Origin: Sphingobacterium chuzhouense
GTDB taxonomy: Bacteria; Bacteroidota; Bacteroidia; Sphingobacteriales; Sphingobacteriaceae
Direction of reading: 5' to 3'
DNA: 64,000 nucleotides
NCBI RefSeq assembly: GCF_014692525.1
Contig: NZ_JACNYL010000001.1
Span: 1,240,001-1,304,000, forward strand
Shown here: positions 35,257 to 44,400 of the stretch, one piece after another
Position numbering within the stretch: position 1 is the first letter of the stretch
Layout of the letters: each line of letters opens with the position of its first letter
Notes under the pieces: generated by a model
Told to the model about the DNA's origin: nothing
Seen by the model: only the letters and a program-made list of their open reading frames with translations
The model's database searches: none
Program-made: the position numbers and the translations under genes

Positions 35257-37110
35257 TTATTTTATCAGATTTTTATCGTACAATTTTTGATGTATCTCCA
35301 TTAACTCCTTCTCCGGAATCTTCATTACTTTTCGATCATACGTCATTAGTCCGTTGGTCTCTATTTCTACATCGGTTGTCTGCGTGTAAACGCCAGCAGA
35401 CAGTCCTTTAGGAATTAACAAACTCAGGTTGCGAACTAATTCCATATATCGTTCTCTCAACTCGTTCTTATCTTTGAAAGACTGATAACCCCAATTGTCT
35501 TTTTCTTGCCAAGTATGTCCTTCTATAGGCAATCCCAATCCGCCATATTCACCCAAGACCAAGACATAATCTTTCCCAAAAAATTGTGGATTAGGCATAG
35601 CAGCATCTGGATAATTATGAATATCCAGTATATGACCTGGTGCATTGAAGTTCCCACCACTTGCACCATTGACCAACCGAGATGGATCGTATTGTATAGT
35701 CCAATCTACAATTTCTTGTGTCTTGAACTGTCCCCACGCCTCATTGAACGGCACCCAAATCACAATACTTGGAAAATTGTGGAGCGCATCCATGATATTT
35801 TTCCATTCTCTTCTAAAAATGGCCTCAGATTCAGGAGTACGATTTTTTTCCTGCTTTCCATGGCTTATTTTTCCCGGATCTTTATTCCAAATATTACCTT
35901 CAAAGTCATCTCCACTAGGCATATCCTGCCAAACCAATATGCCTATACTATCACAGTGCCTATACCATCGGGCAGGTTCTACCTTGATGTGTTTACGGAT
36001 CATGTTAAAACCCATCTCCTTGGTTTTAAGAATGTCAAACTTCAATGCTTCGTCAGAAGGGGCGGTGTGTAACCCGTCTGGCCACCATCCTTGATCCAAC
36101 GTGCCATAATGAAATACGAACTCGTCATTGAGGTACATGCGTTGTATACCTTGTGCGTCCCGTTTCTTCGTTATTTTACGCATAGCAAAATAGCTTTTTG
36201 CTTGATCGATGATTTTTCCTTTACGTAAAATTTTAACTTTGAGGTCGTATAATTTGGGATTGTCCGGTGTCCACAGCTCAGCGTTAGGAACACTTAAGTT
36301 CAACTCTTCTCCAATCAAACCCTTTTTTTTCACTATTTTTTTATTACCGTCATACGCTTCTACTACAAGCTCATCTCCGGATTGTGCTGCTATTATAGTG
36401 GCAGAGAATTTCAGTTCTGCACGATCAACATCTGGCGTTTGCCTTGTGCTTACAATATATGTTTCGGGAACATTTTCCAACCATACGGTCTGCCATATTC
36501 CGGAAACAGGCGTATACCAAATACCATGGGGATTATTGACTTGCTTTCCTCTTGGCTGAGGTCCATCGCTTGTGGGATCCCATACCCGAATGGCAATCTC
36601 CTGTTTATTGCCTTTTTTTAAATGGGGGGTAATATCCATACTGAACGGATCAAAGCCCCCTTCATGCCTACCGGTGTGTTTCCCATTGACATAAACATCA
36701 CACTGCCAATCTACCGCGCCAAAATGTAAAATCGTTTTCTCTTTCCGTAAACTCTTGTTAATTATTATTTCATTTCGGTACCAAAGTGCCTCTTCTTTAC
36801 TAATACGTTTACCAACACCTGAAAGAGCCGATTCTATTGCAAACGGGACCAAAATCTCACCGTCCCAAGAATCTGGGATACTTTCATTCTTTTTGTTTGT
36901 GATTTTATACTTCCAAAGTCCATTGAGATTCTGCCAATTCCCATTCCGTTCCAACTGCGGTCTGGGATATTCGGGATGAGGACACTGTGGATTTACCTTT
37001 TCCGCCCAGGGAGTCATTATTCTATTCTCGACTGGTTTCCAGGTTTGTGAATATCCAACTGTGGCTACTGCAATTAAGATACAGATAAATGCTATAGTTG
37101 TTTTTACCAT
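35257..37110 (-). CDS. GH2 family glycoside hydrolase (beta-galactosidase/glucuronidase type)
   Basis: 617-aa exported exo-glycosidase. A Sec signal ends near VGYSQ. A jelly-roll sugar-binding domain (about 30-210, with RNGNWQNLNGLWKY) and an Ig-like domain (about 215-320) precede the TIM-barrel core. Glu457 in PFNEAWGQ fits the acid/base and Glu521 in VLGEYGGLG the nucleophile of GH2. The length is near that of beta-glucuronidases and short beta-galactosidases. Transcribed alone from promoter 37190-37254, it probably removes a terminal beta-linked sugar from the island's glycan. The exact specificity is open. Confidence 0.88.
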   Translation of the reverse strand: MVKTTIAFICILIAVATVGYSQTWKPVENRIMTPWAEKVNPQCPHPEYPRPQLERNGNWQNLNGLWKYKITNKKNESIPDSWDGEILVPFAIESALSGVGKRISKEEALWYRNEIIINKSLRKEKTILHFGAVDWQCDVYVNGKHTGRHEGGFDPFSMDITPHLKKGNKQEIAIRVWDPTSDGPQPRGKQVNNPHGIWYTPVSGIWQTVWLENVPETYIVSTRQTPDVDRAELKFSATIIAAQSGDELVVEAYDGNKKIVKKKGLIGEELNLSVPNAELWTPDNPKLYDLKVKILRKGKIIDQAKSYFAMRKITKKRDAQGIQRMYLNDEFVFHYGTLDQGWWPDGLHTAPSDEALKFDILKTKEMGFNMIRKHIKVEPARWYRHCDSIGILVWQDMPSGDDFEGNIWNKDPGKISHGKQEKNRTPESEAIFRREWKNIMDALHNFPSIVIWVPFNEAWGQFKTQEIVDWTIQYDPSRLVNGASGGNFNAPGHILDIHNYPDAAMPNPQFFGKDYVLVLGEYGGLGLPIEGHTWQEKDNWGYQSFKDKNELRERYMELVRNLSLLIPKGLSAGVYTQTTDVEIETNGLMTYDRKVMKIPEKELMEIHQKLYDKNLIK

Positions 37111-37189
37111 GATTTAGTATAATTTATAAAGTTACATATTCTTTGATTCCGCTTCCCATAGAAGCTTTTTCAAAACATACTCGTCGGTA

Positions 37190-37254
37190 CAATGATAAGG
37201 GCAATTAGATAAAACTCTTTGCTCCATGTAAACCAAAAACTACCCTATTTCTCC
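37190..37254 (-). promoter_or_regulatory. Promoter B with shared island box (GH2 gene)
   Basis: The minus strand carries GGAGAAATAGGGTA (37254-37241) and, 44 nt from its near edge, TATCATTG (37197-37190). The interval block is nearly identical to promoter A. The leader to ATG 37110 is about 70 nt. Confidence 0.7.
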
Positions 37255-37299
37255 TTTTTGTATTTTATAAATATCTAAAAGTAACAACTCTTTTGTCTT

Positions 37300-37338
37300 A
37301 TGTAACGAATCTTATACTGGGAAGTATCTAAAAAATCA
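37300..37338 (+). repeat. Right copy of the 39-bp direct repeat
   Basis: Identical to 8179-8217 in the uvrA gene, same orientation. It marks the right edge of the 29-kb island. Similarity ends abruptly on both sides. Confidence 0.9.
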
Positions 37339-37366
37339 TCTACCTTTATCTACTCTTTCTAAGTAA
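37301..37366 (+). pseudogene. Displaced uvrA 3'-terminal remnant
   Basis: Read in the uvrA frame, 37301-37366 gives [14 protein letters not shown], identical to UvrA, and then PLSTLSK and a TAA stop. The resident gene instead ends NHLIFKEV. It therefore looks like the original end of uvrA, cut off when the island inserted and supplied a substitute tail. It has no start or upstream coding sequence. It lies 11 nt before the phosphatase gene, implying that uvrA and the phosphatase were once adjacent. Confidence 0.75.
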
Positions 37367-37377
37367 ACTAAGTTATT

Positions 37378-39015
37378 ATGTGGAAATTTTTCTTTACAAG
37401 TCTTCTGACTGTAACTATAGCGCTTCAAGGACATGCACAACCGGCACGCCCAAAGTTGGTTGTTGGATTAATGGTAGACCAGATGCGATGGGACTATATC
37501 TATAGATTTGCAGACAGGTATGGCGATGATGGGTTCAAGCGTATGCTAAAGGAAGGTTTTTCTTGTGAGAACACCCTTCTCAACTATATTCCGACTTTTA
37601 CTGCAATAGGACACAGCTCGGTTTATACGGGCTCTGTTCCATCCATCCACGGCATCGCAGGGAATGATTGGATTATACAGGCAACCGGACAACCCATGTA
37701 TTGCACACAAGATGATAACGTCCAAGGAGTAGGGACGCAAGAAAAAGAAGGGCAACAATCGCCTCGCAACCTACTGGCATCCACCGTTACCGATCAATTG
37801 AAACTGGCGACCAACTTTCGGTCTAAAGTTATCGGTATCTCCATGAAAGATCGTGGTGGTATCCTCCCCGCCGGTCACTTTGCAGACGCGGCTTATTGGT
37901 TGGAAGGAAAATCCGGAAATTGGATCTCAAGTACATTCTATATGGAAAATTTGCCCCATTGGGTAGAGGACTTTAACAAACGGAAACTGGCAGATAAATA
38001 TTTAAAGCAAGACTGGAATACATTATACCCTATCGAAACGTATACCAACAGCACAGCTGATGACACCCCTTATGAAGGCAAATGGCCTGGTGAAGAGGCT
38101 CCTACATTTCCCAGAAAAACTTCTGAATTGATGAAAGATATAGGTTACGAGCTCATCAAGACAACACCCCAGGGAAATACATTGACACTCGACTTTGCCA
38201 AAGCAGCTATCGAACAGGAGCAATTGGGTAACAATCCAACAGAGGATACAGACTTTTTGTGCGTGAGTTTATCTGCAACGGACTATGTTGGACACCGTTA
38301 CTCGTTATCGGCTGTAGAAATAGAGGATACCTATCTTCGCCTTGACCAGGATATTGCAGATTTTTTGGCGTATCTAGATAAATATATAGGCAAAGGTAAC
38401 TATACCTTTTTTCTTACCGCAGATCATGCAGCGTCTTATAACCCCATGTATTACACAGACCAACAAGGGAATGGAGGCTATTTATTTACACGGCAAATCC
38501 AACGTAGCCTGAATAGCGAACTTCAAGAAAAATTTGGCAGTGACAAAATAGTAAGGAGTTTGATGAATTACCAAGTGCATCTCAATTACACACTCATAGA
38601 TTCCCTTCAACTCAACCTTAAAGATGTCAAGGAAACGATTATCAATTCGCTTAACAAGGAAGAGGGTATTACGTATGTCATTGATATGGAAGGGAACCAG
38701 AATATGTTCATTCCCGCCCCACTCCGGGAGAAAATTATCAATGGCTATAATCGTAGGCATAGTGGTGCTATCCAGATTATTGCAGATCCCCAATGGTATG
38801 CTGGCACACCGCGTAGCCCGGGAACAACTCATGGTGTGTGGTCGCCATATGATTCACACATACCACTCGTATTCATGGGCTGGGGCATATCGCAAGGCGT
38901 AAGCAATAAAGAAGTACATGTGGTAGATATAGCTCCAACACTGGCTTCATTGCTACATATTATGGAACCGAATGGTAACATCGGAAGGCCAATAGTGGAG
39001 GTATTAGGACAATAA
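37378..39015 (+). CDS. Alkaline phosphatase family protein (PafA-like)
   Basis: Exported phosphomonoesterase of 545 aa, with a signal peptide ending GHAQ. The residue set of Elizabethkingia PafA is conserved: Asp34 (MVDQM), nucleophile Thr75 in PTFTAIGHS, Asp302 and His306 in DYVGHRYS, Asp349 and His350 in TADHA, and His485 in TTHG. PafA-type enzymes are phosphate-insensitive, broad-specificity phosphatases in the periplasm. It was probably once downstream of uvrA, as shown by the uvrA remnant directly before it. Confidence 0.93.
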   Translation: MWKFFFTSLLTVTIALQGHAQPARPKLVVGLMVDQMRWDYIYRFADRYGDDGFKRMLKEGFSCENTLLNYIPTFTAIGHSSVYTGSVPSIHGIAGNDWIIQATGQPMYCTQDDNVQGVGTQEKEGQQSPRNLLASTVTDQLKLATNFRSKVIGISMKDRGGILPAGHFADAAYWLEGKSGNWISSTFYMENLPHWVEDFNKRKLADKYLKQDWNTLYPIETYTNSTADDTPYEGKWPGEEAPTFPRKTSELMKDIGYELIKTTPQGNTLTLDFAKAAIEQEQLGNNPTEDTDFLCVSLSATDYVGHRYSLSAVEIEDTYLRLDQDIADFLAYLDKYIGKGNYTFFLTADHAASYNPMYYTDQQGNGGYLFTRQIQRSLNSELQEKFGSDKIVRSLMNYQVHLNYTLIDSLQLNLKDVKETIINSLNKEEGITYVIDMEGNQNMFIPAPLREKIINGYNRRHSGAIQIIADPQWYAGTPRSPGTTHGVWSPYDSHIPLVFMGWGISQGVSNKEVHVVDIAPTLASLLHIMEPNGNIGRPIVEVLGQ

Positions 39016-39019
39016 GTCA

Positions 39020-39050
39020 AGGGCAAATTATTTTTCCGTATCTTTGCCCT
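39020..39050 (+). promoter_or_regulatory. Rrf2 gene promoter inside an inverted repeat
   Basis: TATCTTTG at 39039-39046 matches the -7 consensus. It overlaps the right arm of an 8-bp perfect inverted repeat AGGGCAAA (39020-39027) and TTTGCCCT (39043-39050). An operator over the -7 box would suit autoregulation by the downstream Rrf2 protein. Confidence 0.5.
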
Positions 39051-39080
39051 ACTATTGATTGATCCATAAAAAGGGAACGC

Positions 39081-39518
39081 ATGCTTTCTAAGAAAACAAA
39101 ATACGCCATCAAGGCGCTCATGGTGCTGGGACGTAACTACGGAAAAGAACCTATGCAAATTGTAAGGATTGCAGAAGAGGAACGTATTCCTAAAAAGTTC
39201 TTGGAACAAATTCTTTTAGAAATGCGTAACGCTGGCATATTGTATTCTAAAAAAGGCGCCGGTGGGGGTTACAGCTTGAACAAAGCGCCAGAAGACATCT
39301 ACCTTTCTCAGGTAATGCGATTAATCGACGGCCCTATCGCCTTACTACCTTGCGTGAGTCTTAATTTTTATCGTTCTTGCGAGGAATGTGTAGAAGAACA
39401 TGCTTGTGGTATTCGCGATACCTTTATTGAGGTTCGGAATGCGATGCTGCAGATTCTTAATGACACAAGTATCGCACAACTTATCAATAAAGAGAAGCAC
39501 TTGTCCTTGGATGTATAA
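39081..39518 (+). CDS. Rrf2 family transcriptional regulator
   Basis: 145-aa winged-helix regulator. The N-terminal KTKYAIKALMVLGRNY and the wing GAGGGYSL at 59-66 are typical. Cysteines at 91, 100, 103 and 109 could bind an iron-sulfur cluster or sense redox, as in IscR/NsrR/CymR relatives, though the spacing is not that of IscR. No iron-sulfur or cysteine gene is adjacent, so its target is unknown. It is convergent with the SGNH hydrolase gene, with 3 nt between stops. Confidence 0.92.
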   Translation: MLSKKTKYAIKALMVLGRNYGKEPMQIVRIAEEERIPKKFLEQILLEMRNAGILYSKKGAGGGYSLNKAPEDIYLSQVMRLIDGPIALLPCVSLNFYRSCEECVEEHACGIRDTFIEVRNAMLQILNDTSIAQLINKEKHLSLDV

Positions 39519-39521
39519 CTG

Positions 39522-40628
39522 TTAAAAGAGGCTTTTCAAAAGTTTTTTATACGCCTCAGCGATTTTTAACATACCGGCATCATTAGGATGAACATAATCT
39601 ACTGTCGAATCAATATCCAAACCGATTTCTTTATTCGTTAAAAGATATAGATTTACTATCCCTTCTTGTTTTAGTCTGTCCAGCGCAACCCTCAAAACCT
39701 CGGTCGTCTGCTGGAATTGTTGATTTTTGTCGGTATTTAGTATATGCGCATCAAATCCAGAAGAATGTTCTGTAAGAATAATCGGTGTTGTCTGTTGTTT
39801 CTCCCGAAGTGTTATGACTGCATGGTAGATTAAGGAGTCCAATTGTTGTTCGCTCCAATCGGGCGATATGGTGAGATTAGGTAAACAATCCAAAATAATA
39901 GCTTTCGCTGGAGTTGCTCCGATAAGTTCTAAAAGCGGGGCTTCTAACCGACCATTGCCCGAAAAGCCCAGATTCAACACCGGACTGCAGATAGCCCTTT
40001 GCAGGATGTTAGTCCAACCCAGACCGGGTCGAGATGCACATGCGCCCTGTGCGATCGAGGTTCCATATACTATAACTGGAGGTTCTGTTTCTGTAATAAA
40101 ATCTACCGACAGCGAATCAGGAATGCCGATTTCCATCCAAGAGACTGTATTATACAAGGGTAAGTACAACTGATAGATTCGGTCGGCGCTGGTCTCCATC
40201 GCGTCAAACAGGTAGGTGATCGTATCTTTGAAATCATAACGCCCCGATGCCCAATGCCATTCATTTTTATCGGAATCGTAGGCATATAAATCTACACCAC
40301 TCACACCGGTAGCTGGCATATGTGGCATATCTAAAGCATGTTTCACGGTGTAGCGCACCTGGATCCGGTTAGCTTCAGTTTTAAAACTGATCCTAAGACC
40401 GGCACTGTTCGTACTCAAGTACCACACGGGATCTCTAACCTCTTCCTTCATTGCCTGAGGCAGACGTTGATAGGAAGATATCCCTTCCCGGTCTAGGCGA
40501 CCGTTGATATGTCCCTCTACTAGAACATCTATCCATTTCCAAGTTTGTCGGGCGTAGCCCTGCGAGAAGCTTATAGTCGAAAATAGTATCAAGCTACAGA
40601 AGCGAGCTATAAATCGTTTTTGTGTCAT
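39522..40628 (-). CDS. SGNH/GDSL hydrolase, possible sialate O-acetylesterase
   Basis: Exported 368-aa esterase with an N-terminal beta-sandwich of the SsfX3-like type (about residues 30-175) and an SGNH hydrolase domain (about 184-368). The nucleophile is Ser191 in VYGTSIAQG, Gly/Asn follow in FSGNGRLE, and the Asp344/His347 pair lies in DYVHPNDAG. It follows the GntR gene by 18 nt and is divergent from the sialic-acid operon, so removal of O-acetyl groups from sialic acids (a NanS-type role) is attractive. The family also covers many other deacetylases, so this is inference from context. Confidence 0.85.
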   Translation of the reverse strand: MTQKRFIARFCSLILFSTISFSQGYARQTWKWIDVLVEGHINGRLDREGISSYQRLPQAMKEEVRDPVWYLSTNSAGLRISFKTEANRIQVRYTVKHALDMPHMPATGVSGVDLYAYDSDKNEWHWASGRYDFKDTITYLFDAMETSADRIYQLYLPLYNTVSWMEIGIPDSLSVDFITETEPPVIVYGTSIAQGACASRPGLGWTNILQRAICSPVLNLGFSGNGRLEAPLLELIGATPAKAIILDCLPNLTISPDWSEQQLDSLIYHAVITLREKQQTTPIILTEHSSGFDAHILNTDKNQQFQQTTEVLRVALDRLKQEGIVNLYLLTNKEIGLDIDSTVDYVHPNDAGMLKIAEAYKKLLKSLF

Positions 40629-40646
40629 GTCTTCTATTGTAAAACT

Positions 40647-41363
40647 CTATACCACATCAAGGATGCGTGCAAAATGATTATTAAGATGCTGCCGGATAGC
40701 TTTGCGGTAGGCTTCTGCATCTCTTTGCTTCAATACCTGCACCAACTCCTTATGGGAAACAAATTCGCCCGCCACAATGGGTCTTTCCAACAAACCGCTT
40801 TGGTGTACATATTGAAAAATGGGGAATAACATTTCCTGTAACTCCATCAGAATTTTATTCCCAGATATTTTATATAGCTTTCCATGAAACTTAATCTCAT
40901 CTTCGATTTGCCAAGGATAAGCCGTATCACCGGAAACCACGGTTTCCGCAATCTCTTCCAATTCTTTAATATCTTCTTCGGTAATCTTACTGACAATGAA
41001 GTCCGCCATCCCCACCTCCAGCGCCAACCGCATTTCAAATATATCTTTAAGTGTCTCACTATCGAGAATGGAGGGATGGAACACCTTTCGTAACGATCCT
41101 AATACATCTGGATTTTTCAATACCGCCCCTTTATGTTTCTTTGATTCAATCAGTCCGATCGTCTTTAGACGCAATAAAGCTTCTCGTATTACTGTACGGC
41201 TGACTCCAAAACTTTCCGCAAGATCAAGTTCTTTGGGTAATACATCTCCCACTTTCAGTTTCTTCTGTTGTATGAAATGGATAATACGTGCCTCTACCTT
41301 GTCTACTAGGCTGGAAGTATCTATCTCGCCTAAACTATCTATAGAATCCTCTACATTAATCAT
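40647..41363 (-). CDS. GntR family regulator, FadR/FCD subfamily (NanR-like role)
   Basis: 238-aa repressor-type regulator. A winged helix (about residues 20-85; LAESFGVSRTVIREALLRLKTIGLIESKKHKG) is followed by an FCD ligand domain (about 100-230) with a putative metal site (EIKFHGKLY, VSHKELV, IRQHLNNHF). E. coli NanR, the sialic-acid repressor, belongs to the same subfamily. The gene is divergent from the sialic-acid operon, and the shared promoter holds two TGT-N3-ACA dyads of the kind FadR-type regulators bind. It most likely represses both directions until a sialic-acid-pathway ligand appears. Confidence 0.9.
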   Translation of the reverse strand: MINVEDSIDSLGEIDTSSLVDKVEARIIHFIQQKKLKVGDVLPKELDLAESFGVSRTVIREALLRLKTIGLIESKKHKGAVLKNPDVLGSLRKVFHPSILDSETLKDIFEMRLALEVGMADFIVSKITEEDIKELEEIAETVVSGDTAYPWQIEDEIKFHGKLYKISGNKILMELQEMLFPIFQYVHQSGLLERPIVAGEFVSHKELVQVLKQRDAEAYRKAIRQHLNNHFARILDVV

Positions 41364-41415
41364 GTCTATTTTCCCCTAGTTTAATAATTTCTTACGCAAT
41401 AATATCAAAAAAATT

Positions 41416-41446
41416 TTGATTTATAAAACATTATGTCATACATTTG
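41416..41446 (+). promoter_or_regulatory. Promoter of the sialic-acid susC operon
   Basis: TTG at 41416-41418, 20 nt, then TACATTTG at 41439-41446 match TTG-N19/20-TAnnTTTG. The start site would lie near 41452, giving a leader of about 40 nt to ATG 41492. The -7 element overlaps the first operator dyad. Confidence 0.7.
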
Positions 41447-41468
41447 TTTTTGATTATGTATAACATAA
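41431..41468. promoter_or_regulatory. Two TTATGT-N3-ACAT dyads, candidate GntR operators
   Basis: TTATGT-CAT-ACATTT (41431-41445) and TTATGT-ATA-ACATAA (41454-41468) are two copies of one dyad with centres 23 bp apart, about two helical turns. The TGT-N3-ACA core fits the TnGTnnnACnA pattern of FadR-subfamily GntR operators. The first covers the -7 box and the second covers the predicted start site, an arrangement expected for repression. Confidence 0.7.
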
Positions 41469-41491
41469 CTCAATTTAAAAAAACAAAAATT

Positions 41492-44400
41492 ATGAGGAGC
41501 ACACATTTAACAACCACAAAAAGCCTCGTCTTACTATTTTTTCTTTGCCTACTGCAGGGAGATGTCTTCGCACAGTCCTTATTAAAAGGACGGATAGTCG
41601 GGGTAGACAACGTACCATTGAACGGCGCAAGTGTAAAAAACAACACACAAGGTGTCGCTACATCGAGCGATGAGCACGGTAATTTTTCAATACGTGCACA
41701 AGTTGGCGATATACTGATTTTCACATCGGTGGGCTATCAACCCCAAAACATGACCGTAACCAATTTGAATACGCTCCAGATTTCCCTACGAGTAGATGAT
41801 ACTTCTCTCGAGGAAGTTGTGGTCATGGGATACGGTACTGTCAAGCGCACAAAGATAACCGCTTCCGTTTCCACCTTGGACAACAAAGTATTGGAGACCG
41901 GTATGCGGGCCAATCCCGCACAAGCGTTAGCAGGAACGATACCAGGTGTCCGTGTATCAACAGGTTCGGGTCGACCGGGTGCTATGCCGAGTATAGTATT
42001 ACGTGGGGGAACTCACTTCGACGGTTCGGGTAGCCCATTAATTTTAGTTGACGGACAGGTTCGCGGCAGTCTTTCCGACATTAACCCTGACGAAATTGAA
42101 CGGATGGATATACAGAAAGATGCTGCTGCCACCGCGATATATGGAGCACGGGCAAGTAACGGCGTAATTATCATAACGACCAAGAGTGGAAAAAGCGGTA
42201 GTTCGTCCCTCGATTTTAAGGTAAATAGAGGTATTAATTACCTGAACGTGCCATACGACTATCTAAGTTCCGAGGACTATATCAAATGGAGTCGTTTGGG
42301 AGCTGTTGAAGCGATTAAGATAGGAACCTTAGCGAACAATACCTTGGGAGCTCCCGGTCCTCGGGGGACGGGTAATGCTTACTTCGCCGCCGATGGTACA
42401 ACACCACTGGATGGTAACTACGTTAACGAAGGCCGATGGAGCTTAATGCGTCTAACCGATCAGAACCGATTTCTATTGGATCAAGGGTGGAGAACCATGA
42501 GAGATGCCGTTCCTACCAATGCAGCCGGTCACTATGATCCCAATGGTGAATACTACGATTTGATATACGAAGACTTCAACTATGGCAATCTAGCATTCCG
42601 GACACCAGCCCCGTCGCAAGATTATAATCTCTCGTTTTCTGGTGGAAATGACAAAGCCTCGTATTATAGCAACGTCGGTATCTATGATGAGCAGGGCTTG
42701 TCCTTAAATACCTTTTATCGTCGTTATAATTTCGCGGCAAACGCCGATTACAAACTCAAAGATTGGATTACTTCCGAATCCCGTGTGAACTGGACCCGTG
42801 CCAACTGGCGGGATCAATCTTTGACTAATGGCGAAGCGAATTACTGGGGCCGGATGCTATCCGCTCCTCCTACCCTGCGTAGCAGAAGTCCAATCACCGG
42901 CGATTGGATCTTAGGTAGAGACGCCAGCGACGGAAATCCTTTGGTCAACATTGACAAGTATATACGCCGTTCGCAAAATGATAAATTTACATTAAACCAA
43001 GGACTAGTTGTTAATTTCCTACCCGAATTGACACTCCGTCTGAAAGGTATTTTATATTATGAGGAGGAATACCATGAATCGTTCGACAAAGATTTCAGAA
43101 CGGGTTTTTTGAGTACAACCAATCCAGATGCCGGATGGAACAGACAACGAAACAGTTCTGCCAGCTTTTGGCGCCGTATAGGTCAAACTTACAACGCGGT
43201 TTTGAACTATGATAAGTCCTTTGATCAGCATAATGTCAGTGCCTTGGCCGGTGCCGAGTTTTATGATGCCTATTATCGCTCTTTGGGAGCATCGGGAGCC
43301 TTAGCTCCTACAGATGATTTCATGGCGTTGGGTCTCACCACCAATACGTCAGACAATCCTACACGGGGTGCATCCTCTTCACACTCCAATGATCGAATCA
43401 TTTCGCAATTTGCACGTATAAACTATGATTTCGACGACAAGTATCTTGCTTCGTTTACCTTCCGTCAAGACGGTATATCCCGATTACACAGAGATAACAG
43501 ATGGGGCTTTTTCCCTGCAGCTTCTATCGGATGGGTAGCAACACAAGAGGATTTTGTCCGAGACAGTGCTCCATGGCTAAACTTTCTGAAACTTCGTGCC
43601 AGCTGGGGTAAAAACGGTAATATCGGTATAGGAACAAATGACCCCATAGGCATCTATCAAGTGCAGGGCAGCTACGGGGTAACAGGGGCGTATGACCAAA
43701 CTCGCGGTTTCCTGTTTTCAGATCCCACTTTACCTGAGTTGACTTGGGAAAAAACCAATACAACGGAAGTGGGTGCCGACATTGGTTTATTAAATAATAG
43801 ACTCAATCTTTCTGTGGCCTATTACAACAGAATCACCTCCGATAAGCTTGCTTACATTGCCCTCCCTAGTTCGGCAGGCATCGCATCCATTCGCACAAAC
43901 AATGGTAACATGCGTAACCGGGGCATAGAATTCGAAGCTGGCTACCGCATCTTACAAAACGACAATTTCACTTGGTCGGTAAATGCCAACGCCGCTTATG
44001 TGCGTAACAAAATCTTGAAATTACCTTTTAATGGCAACGAACGGAACAGACAGGGAGGAACACAAGTATACGACCCTGCGAGCGGATCATTGGTATGGGT
44101 AGAAGGACTCCAGGAAGGCATGGAATGGGGTGAGATCTACGGTTTCCGGATGACAGGCATCATCCGAAACGAAGAAGACCTGGCGAACTACAATGTTCGG
44201 GATGAAGCCGCCGGAGAGGCATACAGTATTGGAGGTGCCGCAGGTCGACGTGTCGCCAGCCAGCGGGTCATCGATGAACAGGGCTTGACAGGTTATTTAC
44301 CAACACAACTGGGCGATGCGATGTGGGACGATATCAACGGAGATGGCGTCATCAATCAAGACGACCGTGTCAAACTGGGAAACACCCTGCCGAGATGGAC

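Larger units (their letters stand above)
37111..37377. other. Intergenic region: GH2 promoter, island end, uvrA remnant
   Basis: The left part holds the minus-strand GH2 promoter with the shared box (37190-37254). The right part holds the second copy of the 39-bp repeat and the displaced uvrA 3' end (37301-37366), then 11 nt before the phosphatase ATG. No strong plus-strand TAnnTTTG promoter for the phosphatase is visible; TACCTTTA at 37341-37348 is the nearest match. Confidence 0.75.

Noticed and set aside
35506..36094. Two long plus-strand ORFs (188 and 149 codons) opposite the GH2 gene
   Set aside because: They mirror a coding region with intact GH2 catalytic motifs and overlap each other, as expected for frame shadows.
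8218..37299. Integrative element with its own recombinase
   Set aside because: All large ORFs of the island have metabolic, transport or regulatory assignments. No integrase, transposase, relaxase or phage gene was found, so only the repeat boundary is claimed.
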